Shown: in pieces, positions 10,490-21,965 of the stretch
Position numbering within the stretch: the stretch's first letter is position 1
How the letters are laid out: every line of letters starts with the position of its first letter
Assembly: GCA_025769875.1 (NCBI GenBank)
Contig: JAGFNK010000467.1
Location: 1 to 40,653, forward strand
Reading direction: 5' to 3'
Source of the DNA: Russula earlei
Taxonomy: Eukaryota; Basidiomycota; Agaricomycetes; Russulales; Russulaceae
Length of the DNA: 40,653 bases
Notes under the pieces: model-generated
Database searches by the model: none
Seen by the model: only the letters and a program-made list of their open reading frames with translations
What the model was told of the DNA's origin: nothing
Translations under genes and position numbers: made by a program

Positions 10490-12595
10490 TTAGGCTGCAG
10501 CGTTTCCGTGGACATTGAGGTTGGCCGTGGCGTCCGCGAGATCATCGACATGGGCCTCGATTAATTTTGTGACCTATATTAACAATGATCAGACGATCAG
10601 GTTTCCTTTAGAAGTGAGTGCACCCGGTAGACAGCGAACCTTTCCAATTGCAACCGTTTTTCCTGTGATAAAACTCAACGAGTGGAACACGGAAAGAACA
10701 ACAAGCCCATACCTTCATCGCGCAGCGTAAAGCGACCAAGCTGGGGGTAATCGGTAAAGCGTTCTATACATATTGGCGCGGACGTCTCTATCAGCGCGAC
10801 AATCCGCTGGGACTTCTTAGCGAACTGGGGTGGCTTTCGCGACTTTCGGCCGGTCGTCTTGTCAAAGTAGTGTAGCAGGGCCTATTCAGCCAGATCCCAA
10901 GTCAGCTCAGGAAGATCTATCCGGAGCGCCGGAGCATTGTGGACGTACTGAGAGGGTGACCTCCTCCGCAAGGGTGTGCACGTGCATGACGGCGGAGTAG
11001 CCCGCACAAATGATGTTCTTGTGGTCCAGAATGGCAAGCTGCGCCTCAAACTGGCGCACGGCATGCACTGGCATTTGCAGGCTCGTGAGCACGAAACCCG
11101 GGCTAATGTCATCATCCTCGACACCACGTAGGCGAATGCGCACGTTGTCCCCCGAAACTGCGACAGACACCTCGTCTTCCAATTCGTTGTAGATGGCCGC
11201 AATCTCGATCTCGTCCCTGTTCGGCATGAGCAGGAGGGTGTCTCCTTTGCGGATATGGCCCGACTCGAGCTTGCCCACAGCGATAGTGCCCATGTCTTTG
11301 TATTTCTCTGAGATGGGAATCATGACCGGTGACTTGATCTTGCGATCGACCATCGGGAGTTTATCGAGGTGTTCGAGGAGCGAAGGTCCGCTACGAGCCT
11401 TGGTCAGGCAAAGGAAAAAGACAAGAATAGACCAGGATAACGTACTCCCACCACGAACAAATAGACTTGCTGACGCGATCCTTGAGATTAGCACCAGTAT
11501 ATGCAGAGACGGGAATCCAGGTCACGTCCGTCTTGACATGAAAGCCAGCACCACGCACGAAGGGCGTTAGCTTGTCCTTGATCTCTTCGTAGCGTGCCTT
11601 TTCCCAGGTGACGGTGGGGTCGTCCATCTTGTTGATAACGACGACGACCTTATTCACACCGGCGGTCTTGACGAGCATGATGTGCTCGCGAGTCTGTCCG
11701 CCCTTTTCGAAGCCGGTCTCGAACTCACCCTTGCGCGCGGAGATGACGAGGAGTGCAATGTCCGCCTGTGCGGCACCAGAAATCATCGATGGTACGTACG
11801 TCTTGTGTCCCGGAGCGTCCAAGATCGTGTATCGCCGTGCGCTGGTCTCGAAGTACGCACGGCCGACCTCGACCGTTTTTCCCTTGGATCGCTCCTGGGG
11901 CGTCGAGTCGAGTGCCCAGGAGAGGTACCAGGTCTCCCGGCCGGCATCCTTCGCCTCGCGCTCGTACTTTTCCATCGTGCGTTTGTCGATCGTCCCACAC
12001 AGGTAGAGGAGATTCCCACCCATGGTGCTCTTGCCAGCATCGACATGACCAATGATGACGAGGTTCAGATGCTCCTTGACTGGTTCTATTTGTCAGCGGT
12101 GCGGGTCCTTAATGTCCAAGAGGGAGACGCACTGTCGCCAAACAGGTCGTCTAGCACTTGCTGATCGGCGACTGTTGCCACCTCCTGGGCTATTGCTGCC
12201 GTATCCGTCTTTGCGCGCCCCATGGTGAATGTCTTGGACGACGGCGCGGAAGCAGGCGCAGGCGACGCATTTCCCGGAGTCCGCGATGGTGTGGAGGGAG
12301 AGGAAGACGAAGGAGCAGCAGCCTTGACTTGTTGCACTTGCGGTTTGGCTGCACGCGGTGGAGCAGCCGATGGGGTGTGGGCTGGCTGCTCAGAATCACG
12401 AGCAGCAGGTGGTGGCACTGCCTGCGGAGGCTTGGCTGCCCCGATGTTCAGGCTGATCGTCGGTGGAGGCACAGGCGGTGACTCGTTCTCTTCATTGCGT
12501 ACAAAGGCAGGTTGAGGAGGTTGTTGCTGTGCTGAGGTGGGGGAAAACCTCTTTCCTGGGACGAATTCGAAAGCAGCCGCATTGAGTTTACTCAT
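10490..12595 (-). CDS. SUP35: Eukaryotic release factor eRF3 (GTPase)
   Basis: Cytosolic translation-termination GTPase that works with eRF1 at stop codons. Exons 12595-12133, 12079-11446, 11390-10949, 10881-10713, 10662-10640 and 10573-10490 join in frame to 604 codons. The start MSKLNAAAFEFVPGKRF fits the PAM2 motif that binds poly(A)-binding protein; the ATG at 12631 is in frame but would only add 12 residues ahead of it. A proline/alanine/serine-rich linker follows (residues about 20-130), without the Q/N/Y repeats of the yeast prion domain. GTPase motifs: GHVDAGKST (G1), LDAPGHK (G3), NKMD (G4). The EF-Tu-like domains 2 and 3 follow, with GRFTLRDEG split by intron 10663-10712 and the end TVAIGKVTKLIEAH in the eRF1-binding region. 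Its start lies only 81 bp from the stop of the TFIIIA gene, so its promoter must be very short or overlap the upstream 3' end. Confidence 0.96.
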
Positions 12596-12676
12596 ATTGA
12601 GAGGGATAGCAGGAGTTGAGTGCTCAGGCAAGACAAAGAAGATACCGGTCCGTCGGCCCGCGATTAGATTTTACAG

Positions 12677-14410
12677 CTACGCTAGTCGCATTCTCCTGGC
12701 CCATGCATCTACAACTTCCTTCTCCAACACCACCCCATGGACGGCCAAAACATGTCGGCGCAGGTCATAGGCACGCCCAAATACGTACTCACACGGCGCT
12801 ACATCGTCCCATATATCGTGACCTCCCGTGGGTAGGGCCGACGCAAGGCCTTCCATTACCGGATGAGGGCACTTCAAAGGCGCTTGTACCTCGGCTGCAC
12901 GTTCCTCATATGCGACACCAGTGATCTCGTTGATTATTGAAACGTCTGGTGATTGAGCACGTCGAGTCTTTCGCTTCTTGTGTTGGCAACGCACACGCTC
13001 GACCTCGCTGGACTCTTCATCAGCATCTTCATGCTGCTCGCAATCTCCCTCTACTTCCGCCTCAGAACGGTCATTACCATGTCGCCGGGCTTGGTGCCGC
13101 TGCAGGATGTGCTTGTAGCCAAAGGCACGCCCACATCCCTCGACGGCACAGACAAAATCGCGTCTGCCTAAATGCGTGATGGCGTGGTGTGTCGTGAGGG
13201 CCTTTTTCTATCAAAATCCGGCTATCAGGATCGCAGGAGCCATACGATTGAATGGGCACAGGCAAAAACGCACAGATCTGAAGTCCTTCGCACACCCTTC
13301 GACCTCGCATTTCCAATCACCCCTTACCTCTCGCCCTCTTCGGCGCTTCCGTGACGGCGCGTCATCCTCTGAGCCGTGATCTTCATACTCGCTCAGCACG
13401 TCCTCAAGAGATTGTTGCTCGTGCAGTTTCAGATGAGCCCGAAGACCTTTTTGGGAGGAAAATGACTTGCCCCCACATTCTTCGTGGAAGCAAGTGGGCG
13501 GATGTGTGGTACGAATATGCTGCTGCAGCGCAGTCCAGGTAGGACAGAACGCAGATTCGGGTGCCATTCTACAGGCAGGATCAACACACGCATATCGCTT
13601 TTCTTTAGCCGAAGGTGAGGGTATTATTGATGTAGGAGAAGAAGCTTCATACCTTCATGGACCTTGAGATGGGCACGGAGTTTTTGGTTTGTGCTGAAGG
13701 ACTTGGCGCAGTCCACTTTATCGCATTGGTACGGCTTCGTTCCGGGTGGAGCATGTTCACTGGCCATGTGAGCGCGTAGCTGGTGGTGCTTCAGAAACGC
13801 GGCCGCACATCGACCATCTGCGCACTGTACAACGACCGCATCGTTAAAAATAAAGTAGTAAACAGAAAAGGAAAATGGTTTTGCCTTGAACGGTTTTTCA
13901 CCGTGGTGTATGACCTCCTTATGCGCTTTGAGGTGCTGGGCAGTCCAAAACCGTTTAGGGCAGTCAGACTCTCCGCAGACAAATGGTCGGTCTGACTGCG
14001 GCAGGTGAGACCGTTGGTGGGCTTGCAGGTGGGTTTCACGAAGATAAGATTTGTTACACGTCTTGCAGACGAATGGTCGCTTATACGACCGATATCAGCA
14101 GGAGCAATGCAGAAATGTGTAATCGACTTACATCGCCGGCGTGAGATCGTTCGTGCTCTTCCAATCGTGAAGGTTTGGTGTACGACCTTTCGCAGCCGTC
14201 GATAGTGCATTTATAAATCCGTCTAGAGTTTAACAAGAGCTTCCCGTTCACAATCACCGGTTGACGGGATGCAGTGGGGACGGGTTTAGAGACAGGTTCA
14301 TGTTCAGATTCTGAAGCCCCAGATGCCCCAGAGAGGCGTAGAACAAGTGGATTTGGGACATTGCACGCTTCGAGCACACGCGTCGGAGCGAGCACGGGAG
14401 AAACAGACAT
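12677..14410 (-). CDS. Transcription factor IIIA, nine C2H2 zinc fingers
   Basis: Nuclear 5S rRNA-gene transcription factor. Exons 14410-14132, 14079-13885, 13824-13653, 13602-13274 and 13207-12677 join in frame to 501 codons. After a 70-residue leader come nine tandem fingers: YKCTIDGCERSY..., RPFVCKTCNKSY..., RPFVCGESDCPKRFWTAQHL..., KPFKCADGRC..., KPYQCDKVDC..., KRYACVDPAC..., CFHEECGGKSF..., WKCEVEGCAKDF... and DFVCAVEGCGRAFGYKHIL.... A basic acidic linker with RKRRRGRE lies between fingers 7 and 8. The C-terminal tail ends with a degenerate tenth finger (FGRAYDLRRHVLAVH). Nine fingers, the WTAQHL finger 3 and the long linker before the last fingers match fungal TFIIIA. Intron 13825-13884 begins with GC instead of GT. 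It is divergent from eIF3m across 142 bp. Confidence 0.9.
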
Positions 14411-14552
14411 TCAACTTTTTCGTGTCGGTCGCGCGAAACTTTTGTTGGGAAGAAAATCCTTTGTTGTTTGGCCCTATTGTGGCAGTGGTAAGATCGGCTG
14501 GGTGTGCCATCCATCCATCATCATCGTCATTCAAAGGTAACGGTAAAACAAA
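14411..14552. promoter_or_regulatory. Bidirectional promoter of TFIIIA and eIF3m
   Basis: The 142 bp between the divergent start codons must carry both promoters and both 5' leaders. It contains an ATTGTGG/CCACAAT-like element near 14477 and a pyrimidine/purine asymmetric stretch, but no TATA box. Role inferred only from position. Confidence 0.6.
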
Positions 14553-16235
14553 ATGTCAACATCAGATGCTGTCGCGATATTTGCAGAGGGGACCTTCGAG
14601 GACCAGGTATGCCGCGTTTCGGATGTACCAACGCATAGCACTAAGGGCTATAACAGATCCTCGAGATGGCGGGGTACATCTCTCAATCCCGACCCGAACC
14701 GGAACGTGCGCCGTACGTTCAGTCAATTAAACAGACACTTGCCGTCAAGCCAGGCCAGACGCCCCTATCCGAGGACCTCCAGCGGCGGAGGGTGGTGTTT
14801 GCTGACGTACTTGGAGATGTCAAGGGACTAGGCGAAGGCAGTGAGCGCGGTGAGTCCAAGTCATTCTCATCTCGACGCACTCTCCTCTCACACAACTCGT
14901 AACAGAGATTGAGGGATTTTTCAACCTACTGTATGCCCACCTATTGACCTTATGGCCGATCGACTCGCCAGAAACAAAGAAGCGTCTATCGGATCTCCTG
15001 CCCATCATCACATCCTCCCCTGTAGAGTCGGCAACCACAACCAAATATCGCGTGTGCGTTTCTGCCTTCTTTTGCCGACCCTTGCTCCCCGCTGATATCT
15101 CCCAAGTCTATCAAACCTCTTCAACACACTTCCGCGACAATCCGCGCTCCGTCTCCCTGTCTACAGCGCGCTCCTCGGGCTTGCCAGCTCGAGCGACGAG
15201 CTCCACGTCCTCCAACTCTCCCGCGACGACGTCCAGAAATGGCTAAAGGATTGGGAGATCACACCCGCGGAGAAGAGTGCCTTCCTGAAGGTCCTCGCAG
15301 AGGTCTTCTCAAATGCGGGGCAACCGTACGTCCTCCCCCATAATCCCCCCCCCGCTTGACTCGCTCGGCTGAAGTCACGAGCAGGGACACAGCGTACCAC
15401 TACAAACTCGCGCACGTCCGCTCGCTGGATCCCGCGTCGCAGTCGGCACAGCTTGCAGCGCTGGACGCGATCGCTACGGCTCTCGCGAACCCCGCGGTGT
15501 TCGATTTTGACCCACTATTCAAGCTCGCTGCCGTCGTTGCGGCAAGATCGCACCCGCTATTTTCACTCCTCCAGATATTCCTCAATGGTGGCCTGGATGA
15601 ATTGCACACCTGGCAGCGCGCACACGCGAACGTTTCTTCAACATTCGGTGCGTCCTCCTTCCCTCGCTTCCCTCGCTTCCTTCTGCCGTCCTAATTACCG
15701 TGACCGACATGTGGTTATAAAAAGGCCTGGACTCTGCCCAGCTCGAACACAAGATTCGTCTGCTAGCCCTCGCGGATCTCGGCTTTCAAAACATTGGGCA
15801 GGACCTCTCGTACGCACAGGTTGCCGCGGCGCTGCAGGTGCCCCGGTCCGAAGTTGAGCGCTGGGTCATCGATGGCATGTTGTGTTCCCTCTCCTGTTGT
15901 TTATCTTAGACCACCTTGAGGTTGGCCGCTGACTATAACTGGTTCTCGGTCGGCTATCTACAGGGATTCGAGCAGGTCTGTTGACGGGCAAGTTGGCACA
16001 GCCCGCGCAGACTTTGCGTGTGACGCGCGCCACTGCCCGCGCATTTGGCCCGCAGGAGTGGGCGTTGTTGGTCAAGCGTCTCGCTGGGTGGCGGGGAGGG
16101 CTCGCAGGCGTGCTCGACGTCGTTGCCGCTGCGAGGCGCAGAAATGACGCTGTGACGACAGCTGTGGCGCCTGGGGAGAGACAGCCCGAGACACCGGGAG
16201 AGGCGGAGGTTGCAGCCGTAGAGACTAACGGGTAA
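14553..16235 (+). CDS. Translation initiation factor eIF3 subunit M
   Basis: PCI-domain subunit of the eIF3 complex on the 40S ribosome. Exons 14553-14606, 14657-14849, 14906-15053, 15107-15325, 15385-15647, 15725-15874 and 15964-16235 join in frame to 432 residues. The protein begins MSTSDAVAIFAEGTFEDQ-ILEMAGYI, followed by helical repeats (EIEGFFNLLYAHLLTLWP, LSNLFNTLPRQSALRLPVY). The C-terminal PCI winged helix is recognisable: LDSAQLEHKIRLLALADLG, LSYAQVAAALQVPRSEVERW and AGLLTGKLAQPAQTLRVTRA. Introns are 50-89 nt; the one at 15875-15963 starts with GCATGT, a GC-AG intron. The carboxy tail is rich in E, P and A. Confidence 0.95.
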
Positions 16236-16539
16236 ACCATGGCACACGGTGGAGCGGTTCCACATCAACGCATCATCAACTCATCAAGATCATGATGTAC
16301 TATACTGCTTGGGAATTTTGCTAATGGAAATACATGAGTGGGATTCGACAAGGAGCATATAAGCCCAACACCCGCAGTTTAAAATTCTCTCCAGCTGTGC
16401 TTCCATACGTCCCATACGTTCGATACTAGTTGGTGCTGGTAACCAACACTTTCCATGCCGCTGTCCTTCCTGTTCACATCTCCACGGCGTCCACGATTTC
16501 ATTTGAACACACGAAACTCGAAAGCGCTCATAATAACAA

Positions 16540-16868
16540 ATGCGCGCTTCCACCATTTTCGCCATTATCTGCCTCGCCTTTGGCGTCGCTCCGTCGTTCG
16601 CGCATGATTCAGGCCAGGGTCCCACCGCTATGTCACTGCACCTCTTCCCCTCTATTGCATTCTTGAATCTGACTTACCTCGCAGAACTAACCTTATATGG
16701 GAAGAGCAGACAGCGAGATATACAGACAACGATGGATCACTGCAGCTGACGGTGAGACGTACAGGCAGTCCCAAACCGAATTTTCCGGCCCAGCAGCAGC
16801 GCAAAATGACCACGGAAGAATTCTTCGCCAAACATGGAGTAAATCCAAGATATACTAAGAAACCCTAG
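16540..16868 (+). CDS. Small predicted secreted protein
   Basis: The first exon encodes MRASTIFAIICLAFGVAPSF followed by AHDSGQ, a clear signal peptide with an AxA-like cleavage site (PSFA). A 3' splice site with branch CTGAC ends at 16684; exon 2 (16685-16868) encodes about 61 residues ending NPRYTKKP. The frame requires a 5' splice site at 16632 (GTCACT, weak); using the nearer GGTCCC site gives a shorter, less convincing tail. The mature product of about 70 residues is hydrophilic, without cysteine pairs, and matches no family I know. Such small secreted proteins are common in Agaricomycetes; no effector role can be claimed. Confidence 0.55.
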
Positions 16869-17033
16869 TACTTGTGCAGTTTCCCTTATGTACTATACTC
16901 ATCGATGTGTTGTGTTCATGTCCCAGGGTTTCCCACCAAGCATTCAAATGGCTTGATGTGCATCTGTTGCGCAGCACAGAGCACAGCTAACAGGCTAAGC
17001 AACCCACCTAATGTTGGAGCTATGGAATAAGAG

Positions 17034-17210
17034 CTCAGTCTTGTGTGTAAAAGACTGAGAAAAACAAATGTGATAACTAAACTAAATTCCAATTATTTAC
17101 ATGTATGGTCTGGATTGTCCGTTCGCACAGCACAAAGTGGCTGCAATTCCAATATGCCCCCTCAGCCCGAAGTGGTGCGCATTCCCTCCTCCCATCTCCA
17201 TTGCAAAACC
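17034..17210 (+). repeat. Hairpin-headed repeat, copy 1
   Basis: Begins with arms CTCAGTCTT and AAGACTGAG around an 8-nt GTGTGTAA loop (17034-17059). The following 150 bp align with the copy at 20259 (TTTACATGTATGGTCTGG..., GTGGCTGCA...). Together they form a dispersed repeat of unknown class. Confidence 0.7.
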
Positions 17211-17213
17211 TTT

Positions 17214-20022
17214 CATCAGGAAAAAACGAAAATGCTATGTAGCGCTATATAGCTACCATAGCATCTGTAGCAACTTTACAACCATCGAGGTTTCATGCCT
17301 ACATAGCAACCACCAAACTCTATATAGCCGCCACCAGGGTTATATAGAGCACCATTGACTACATTTCTTCCACCAATGCTACATAAATCATACAATGTTA
17401 TCAACATAAATGTACATTTCTTCCCATCATCAACCATACCTATGTAGCCAACCACATGCTTATGTTCTACTGATTGCAACATTGTTATGATAAACAACCC
17501 AGGCACTTAAATTCACACAAATGTCAGGAAACAATATATATTTCACATATCAACGCTAACTAATTTTTTGAACTACAGTCGGATACTTGCCTCCGCGGCA
17601 CTGTTCCGGCTCTCATGTGCGGCACTTCTTGGGACTGCGCCATAGCCGTTGTCGTCATTTGCGTATGTGTTCTAAGTGGTGTCTCATCGTCAGCTCCATA
17701 TGTTCCATTTCTCCCCCCTGAGCACTTGACGAAAGGCCGGAGAGTATGAGAGAGTGCACAAAAACGAAAAGGAATAACGCACCTGTTCACTGTTCATCGG
17801 CCTGTGCCCAGGAGCGAGGGCCACCTTCTCTTGTTTCTTGGACTTGGACAGTGGTGTCAGTGGCTTTGTCGCTGGTAAGAGGAGGCATCAAGGACGATGC
17901 AGAAGATGGCACCAGGGTACAAGTGAGTCGAGACGTGAACGTGTGTTCAATGTTTTGAAGCCGCGTGAAGCCTGTGCAAAGGAAAGCAGAGGGGAGTGAC
18001 AAAAAAATGAAAAGCGAAGGAAAGGGTAACACACAGAATGCGTAAGACACTCATTGAAGATGCCGAGCATGGTTGTACTTGTCACTGTGACAGTGAGATT
18101 GCGCAAGTAAAAGGAAACCTGAAACACACATTGGTGAGACCTAGGGAAAGGGTCGCACTTTCATTTTCTGTGATGTGCCCATCCCCTGAAATACCATTTC
18201 CTGCGTGCGGGAGCTCGCTTTTGGTTCAAGCATACTTTACCTTCAAGCAACATGTGTTTTCCCCTGCACGCGATTTTAGTTAAGTTGTTTGTGTGCATTT
18301 TTTTTCTTTCACTTAAATACAAGTCCTCTCATATGTTGTTGTCATCCCCATCGTCACCACTGCAGTAACACAGAAGAAGGGAGTGAGAAGGCAGCTTGAA
18401 GGCCAACAAGAGGCTGTTTAGTAGGAAGGAGAGGGGAGATGATGAGAGAGTGCGTGAAAACGAAACAAAAAATGCACCCACGGAAACAACATGGCGTGGG
18501 AAAACTCAAAAACTTGAATGACTTGGGTAATAGCCGGTGAAAACTTGATGAAACTGGCAGCTTGAGAGTCTTGAACTGGGACCATGGGGAAGGAAGAGTG
18601 GGCAGGAGAGGGGAAAGAGGGGAAGAATGATGGCAAAAGAAAATGAACGCGATTAGTAAAAACAAAGAGGCCATCGTCAAAAAGGTTTGAAGTTGACGAG
18701 TTGCACATGTTGGCCTTTTTTACCTTGTGCCTTGCCATCACATATGTCAACATCCCATTGCATACTCACATAGACAGCAAGCAGCATTTTTCATGCGTGA
18801 CCACTCTCACTTGCATGTTCCCCATGTGCTCTCTCCCCTCTCCTCTCCTTTGCACTGTAAGGTGAGTTGCGGGCTTGGACGTGGATCATGGCGGACTGGC
18901 CAACGCTGACCAAGCATCACCCACACCCACCGTGAGAGACAAGTCAACAAGTCAACAGCCGAACGCCCGACACGCGTGCCCCACAACTCCCACTCTCTCA
19001 CCACGTCACACACGCAAGCACACCACGCCCTCCACCTCTCGCCTCCGATGCACACACTCGCTCTCGCTCCTCTGCCTCCGATGTTGCTACCACCCATGCG
19101 CACCCGTACGCATACCCCCATGCTCACCCCCACGCGCACGCTCACTTGCTCGCCTGCACGCCCGCCACTGCCTCATCAGGCAGAAGTCCTCAATGCTCGA
19201 GACCTGGCCAACCACCCCTTCACGGCATTTCGGCCACGCTGACTAGTGCCCACTCGTTGCTACAGCCCCCTTTACTATACCCTTCCAAAGCCTAGCTTCG
19301 TTACACCTGTCGCCTCAATGCTGCGATCACATGCGTCCATACCCATTTATCTCAGAATACATTTCCCTCTCTTTAGCTACCCTCATTCTAGGATACCATT
19401 TAGTCTAGCTCCAGTCCTAATGTACATAAAAACCAGCCTTCGTCTCTAGGACGAAGGCAAGAAAGGAAGGAAATAGAAAGAAAGAAAGCAAGCAAGAAAC
19501 CCTTTTACCCCCACTTTGACCGACTCGCGCGTGTGGCCGCCTCCCATCAGGAGAGGAGAGGCAAGAAAGAAAAACAGTGTCATCAGGGGAGAAGGAGAGG
19601 GGGAGGATGGGAAAGGGGAGAGTGGGTTGGGGAGGAGAGGACAATATGCAGCATAGCATGGCCAATCAATAAGGCTCGATAGTGCAATATAATTATGATA
19701 ACCAATAGTCTCCATAGAGCAATGCAATGAACAATTGTCTCCATAGTGCAATGTAATAAACTGATTGTCTCCATAGTGCAATGTAGTAAACTGATCATCT
19801 CCATAGACAACCAGAATTTCAGTCATCCTACATAGTGATATGTAGACTTGGTTTCATCTACTGTGCCTACATAAATATAGTCATAAACTACTGGAACTAC
19901 ATTGAGCAATATAGACCTACTATGATGCTATAGAGCACTACATAGTATGTTGTTGTGCTATGGTGTCTATGGTGTCTACAGAATTAAGCGGTGTCTATGG
20001 ACCGGACCGGTTTTTCCTGATG
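17214..20022. mobile_element. Non-autonomous DNA element, about 2.8 kb
   Basis: The element is bounded by the inverted repeat CATCAGGAAAAA (17214-17225) and its complement TTTTTCCTGATG (20011-20022). Its left 365 bp match the left end of the DUF6532/Plavaka-containing element at 21966-22353. A patch near 18715-18775 (TTTTACCTTGTGCC, CATATGTCAACATCC) matches 27090-27150 in that element. Both ends are full of short subterminal words such as CTACATAG and TATGTAGC, as is usual for transposase-binding ends. No transposase frame is present; the open frames inside (for example at 18.4-19.2 kb) are low-complexity. I infer an internally deleted or scrambled derivative mobilised in trans. A target-site duplication is not clear. 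Confidence 0.6.
19707..19810. repeat. Four tandem units of about 30 bp
   Basis: The phrase GTCTCCATAG followed by TGCAATGTA recurs with a period of 29-30 bp near the right end of the non-autonomous element. These may be subterminal transposase-binding repeats. Confidence 0.8.
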
Positions 20023-20258
20023 TTGTGCTTCTTGCAGCTGGGACCCCTATTTCAATACATCAGTTTCTTCCTCTTCTGATGGAGTGTAGGCAAGATTGGT
20101 CCCCTGCAAGTTGACTGCTGCAAGAAGTGTTGAAGCTAAAGGAAGCTTTGCTCAGTCTTGTGTGTGAAAGACTGTATTAGTTAGTGATCTAACCTAAAGG
20201 AAGCTTTGCTATGTACAGTATTAGTTCTAGAAAAGAAGTAAGAGAGTGTGGTACTGAC

Positions 20259-20430
20259 CTCAGTCTTGTGTGTGAAAGACTGAGGGAAAAAATGAACGAC
20301 AACTAATTCAAATATTTACACGTATGGTCCGGCTTTGTCTGTACACATGCCACCGGGTGGCTGCACGTCCAACAAGAAGTGGTGTTGCACCTCAGTACAT
20401 TTGGTGTGGTCATGGACCTTGGGGTTCCTG
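20259..20430 (+). repeat. Hairpin-headed repeat, copy 2
   Basis: Same arms (CTCAGTCTT, AAGACTGAG) at 20259-20284 as copy 1 at 17034, followed by the same flanking words. A third, incomplete head lies at 20151-20175 (CTCAGTCTT...AAGACTGT) inside a local duplication that repeats TAAAGGAAGCTTTGCT. Confidence 0.7.
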
Positions 20431-20543
20431 CTGGATAGCAATGGTTGACTGGTTGTCAATGTGAGGGATTGTGAGGGGATGGCTATCTTGACCCAATCTG
20501 TGGCAGTTTCAGGCCACCAGGGGCATGTGCAGAGGAGCGCAAA

Positions 20544-21965
20544 TGTTACAGCATTGCGGGTGTTGGAGCATTAGCTCAATTCAGTGGGGTCAAGTCCCAG
20601 TGACTTGGTTCAGTCTCTCAATGGGGCCAGCTCAAAGAGACTGGTTCAAGGGTTTAGCGTCTTGTCATGAACCATTCTCCGGAGAGGGCCCTTGAAGGAC
20701 CCTTCCTTATAGGAGGAAACCTGGTCTCTATGGTGTCACCCTGTTCACACGAGCAAAAGGGGTGAGTAGAGGTGTCCACAATATCGCGCGCGCATTGTTG
20801 CGCGAGCGATTCTCGGCACAATCGATATACAGCAAGCCCCACTTAAAGGCAACCCTTCTAGCAATAAAAGACAGTATTAGGGCCTTCCTAAGGACCCTTT
20901 AGAACGACCCTAGGAGCTCTACAATAGGCACTAACCTAGTATCAAAGGCCCTACAACGCAAGTATTAGGGTCGACTCTAAGGACCTTAATAGAAGTATTA
21001 GGGTCGACTCTGAGGACCCTAATAGAACTATATAAGGGCCTTATAAGATGACACTATTCCCTAACCAAACTACACGTCCTCAAATGACCGGCCCTAAACT
21101 AACTAACAAGAAATGAATCAGGTGCTTACACGTGCACTAAAGTAGTAAACACGTGGACAATGAAAGCTCTTACTCATCAAGAAGAGTCTTCTTACTCAGC
21201 AGCTTACTGAGCATGACTGAGCATGCTCAGTAAGCGTCCTCCGACTTCTTACTCATCACTCTATTGTGCTTGATAACAAGGTTATGACTTGTTCCCTATT
21301 TAGCAGTTCTCTTGTAGTATATAAGCGCTCAATAAAGTAGCGGACAGTCCTCAGACTGTCCATTTGTTTACGGCACTCTCCAACCCTGGGATACTCCTTT
21401 AAGGACCGTCCCCTTGTGACTATCCTGGCCTCTTCCCTGCGTGATTGCTCGACTCTCACAGTAACAATACCTCTCTGGTATCTGTTACTACTCTGGACTC
21501 TACTTCTCGCCCACGCAGTCTTAGACGTCTATCGACTCGTCTCCGAGCTTATCCCTCGCTCTTGAACTGGATAGTTCAACAGTGAGTCTTGACATGTCTC
21601 AAGACTAAGTCAAGGATGACCCAATCTGCAGACAGAGTTGATCTTCTGGTAATCTCACAGAAGAGGAGGATGATGATAGAGCAAGAGAGGAGCAAGAGGA
21701 ACACAAGGGTTCCTCCTAGTGTGTTGATGTTGATCAAGGTATGAGCCAGCACAAGCAAGTTGTGATTTTGAGAGAGAGGATACAGAGTGAGGGATGCAAT
21801 AGGAAATGGGACAAAGCTAAGCTTGGGGCATTCCCCAGCTTCTACAGGTGCTTAAATACTGTATCTAGCAAGGCTGTACAGTACCATATGTGGAGCAATA
21901 GATAAAATTAAACCAATAGCAAAAAGGGATTGAACAATAGATGAAACACAAAAGGTGAAACAATA
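20544..21965. mobile_element. Solo-LTR family 2, copy 1, interrupted and truncated
   Basis: Starts TGTTACAGC at 20544 and aligns with copy 2 at 22431. It is split by a family-1 LTR (20663-21594), resumes at about 21600 (CTCAAGACTAAGTCAAGG...) and stops at GTGAAACAATA, where the left end of the DNA element (21966) begins. Its own 3' end is therefore missing here. Confidence 0.75.
20663..21594 (+). mobile_element. Solo LTR family 1, copy A
   Basis: A 932-bp unit with ends TGTCATGAACC...GAGTCTTGACA, flanked by CGTCT (20658-20662) and TGTCT (21595-21599), a 5-bp target-site duplication with one change. It interrupts a family-2 LTR. Near 21318 it carries TATATAAG, then CAATAAAG, then a hairpin GGACAGTC-CTCA-GACTGTCC, giving transcription on the plus strand. 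No internal retrotransposon sequence adjoins, so it is a solo LTR left by recombination. Confidence 0.85.

Noticed and set aside
11682..12164. Plus-strand frames of 100-160 codons opposite eRF3
   Set aside because: Antisense shadows of a GC-rich coding strand, without independent support.
13791..14210. 139-codon minus-strand frame across TFIIIA
   Set aside because: Wrong frame of the zinc-finger exons; it runs through two introns whose removal gives perfect fingers.
18354..19145. Open frames of about 110 codons in the 2.8-kb element
   Set aside because: Low-complexity S/L/P- or V/R-rich translations of skewed sequence, with no transposase motif.
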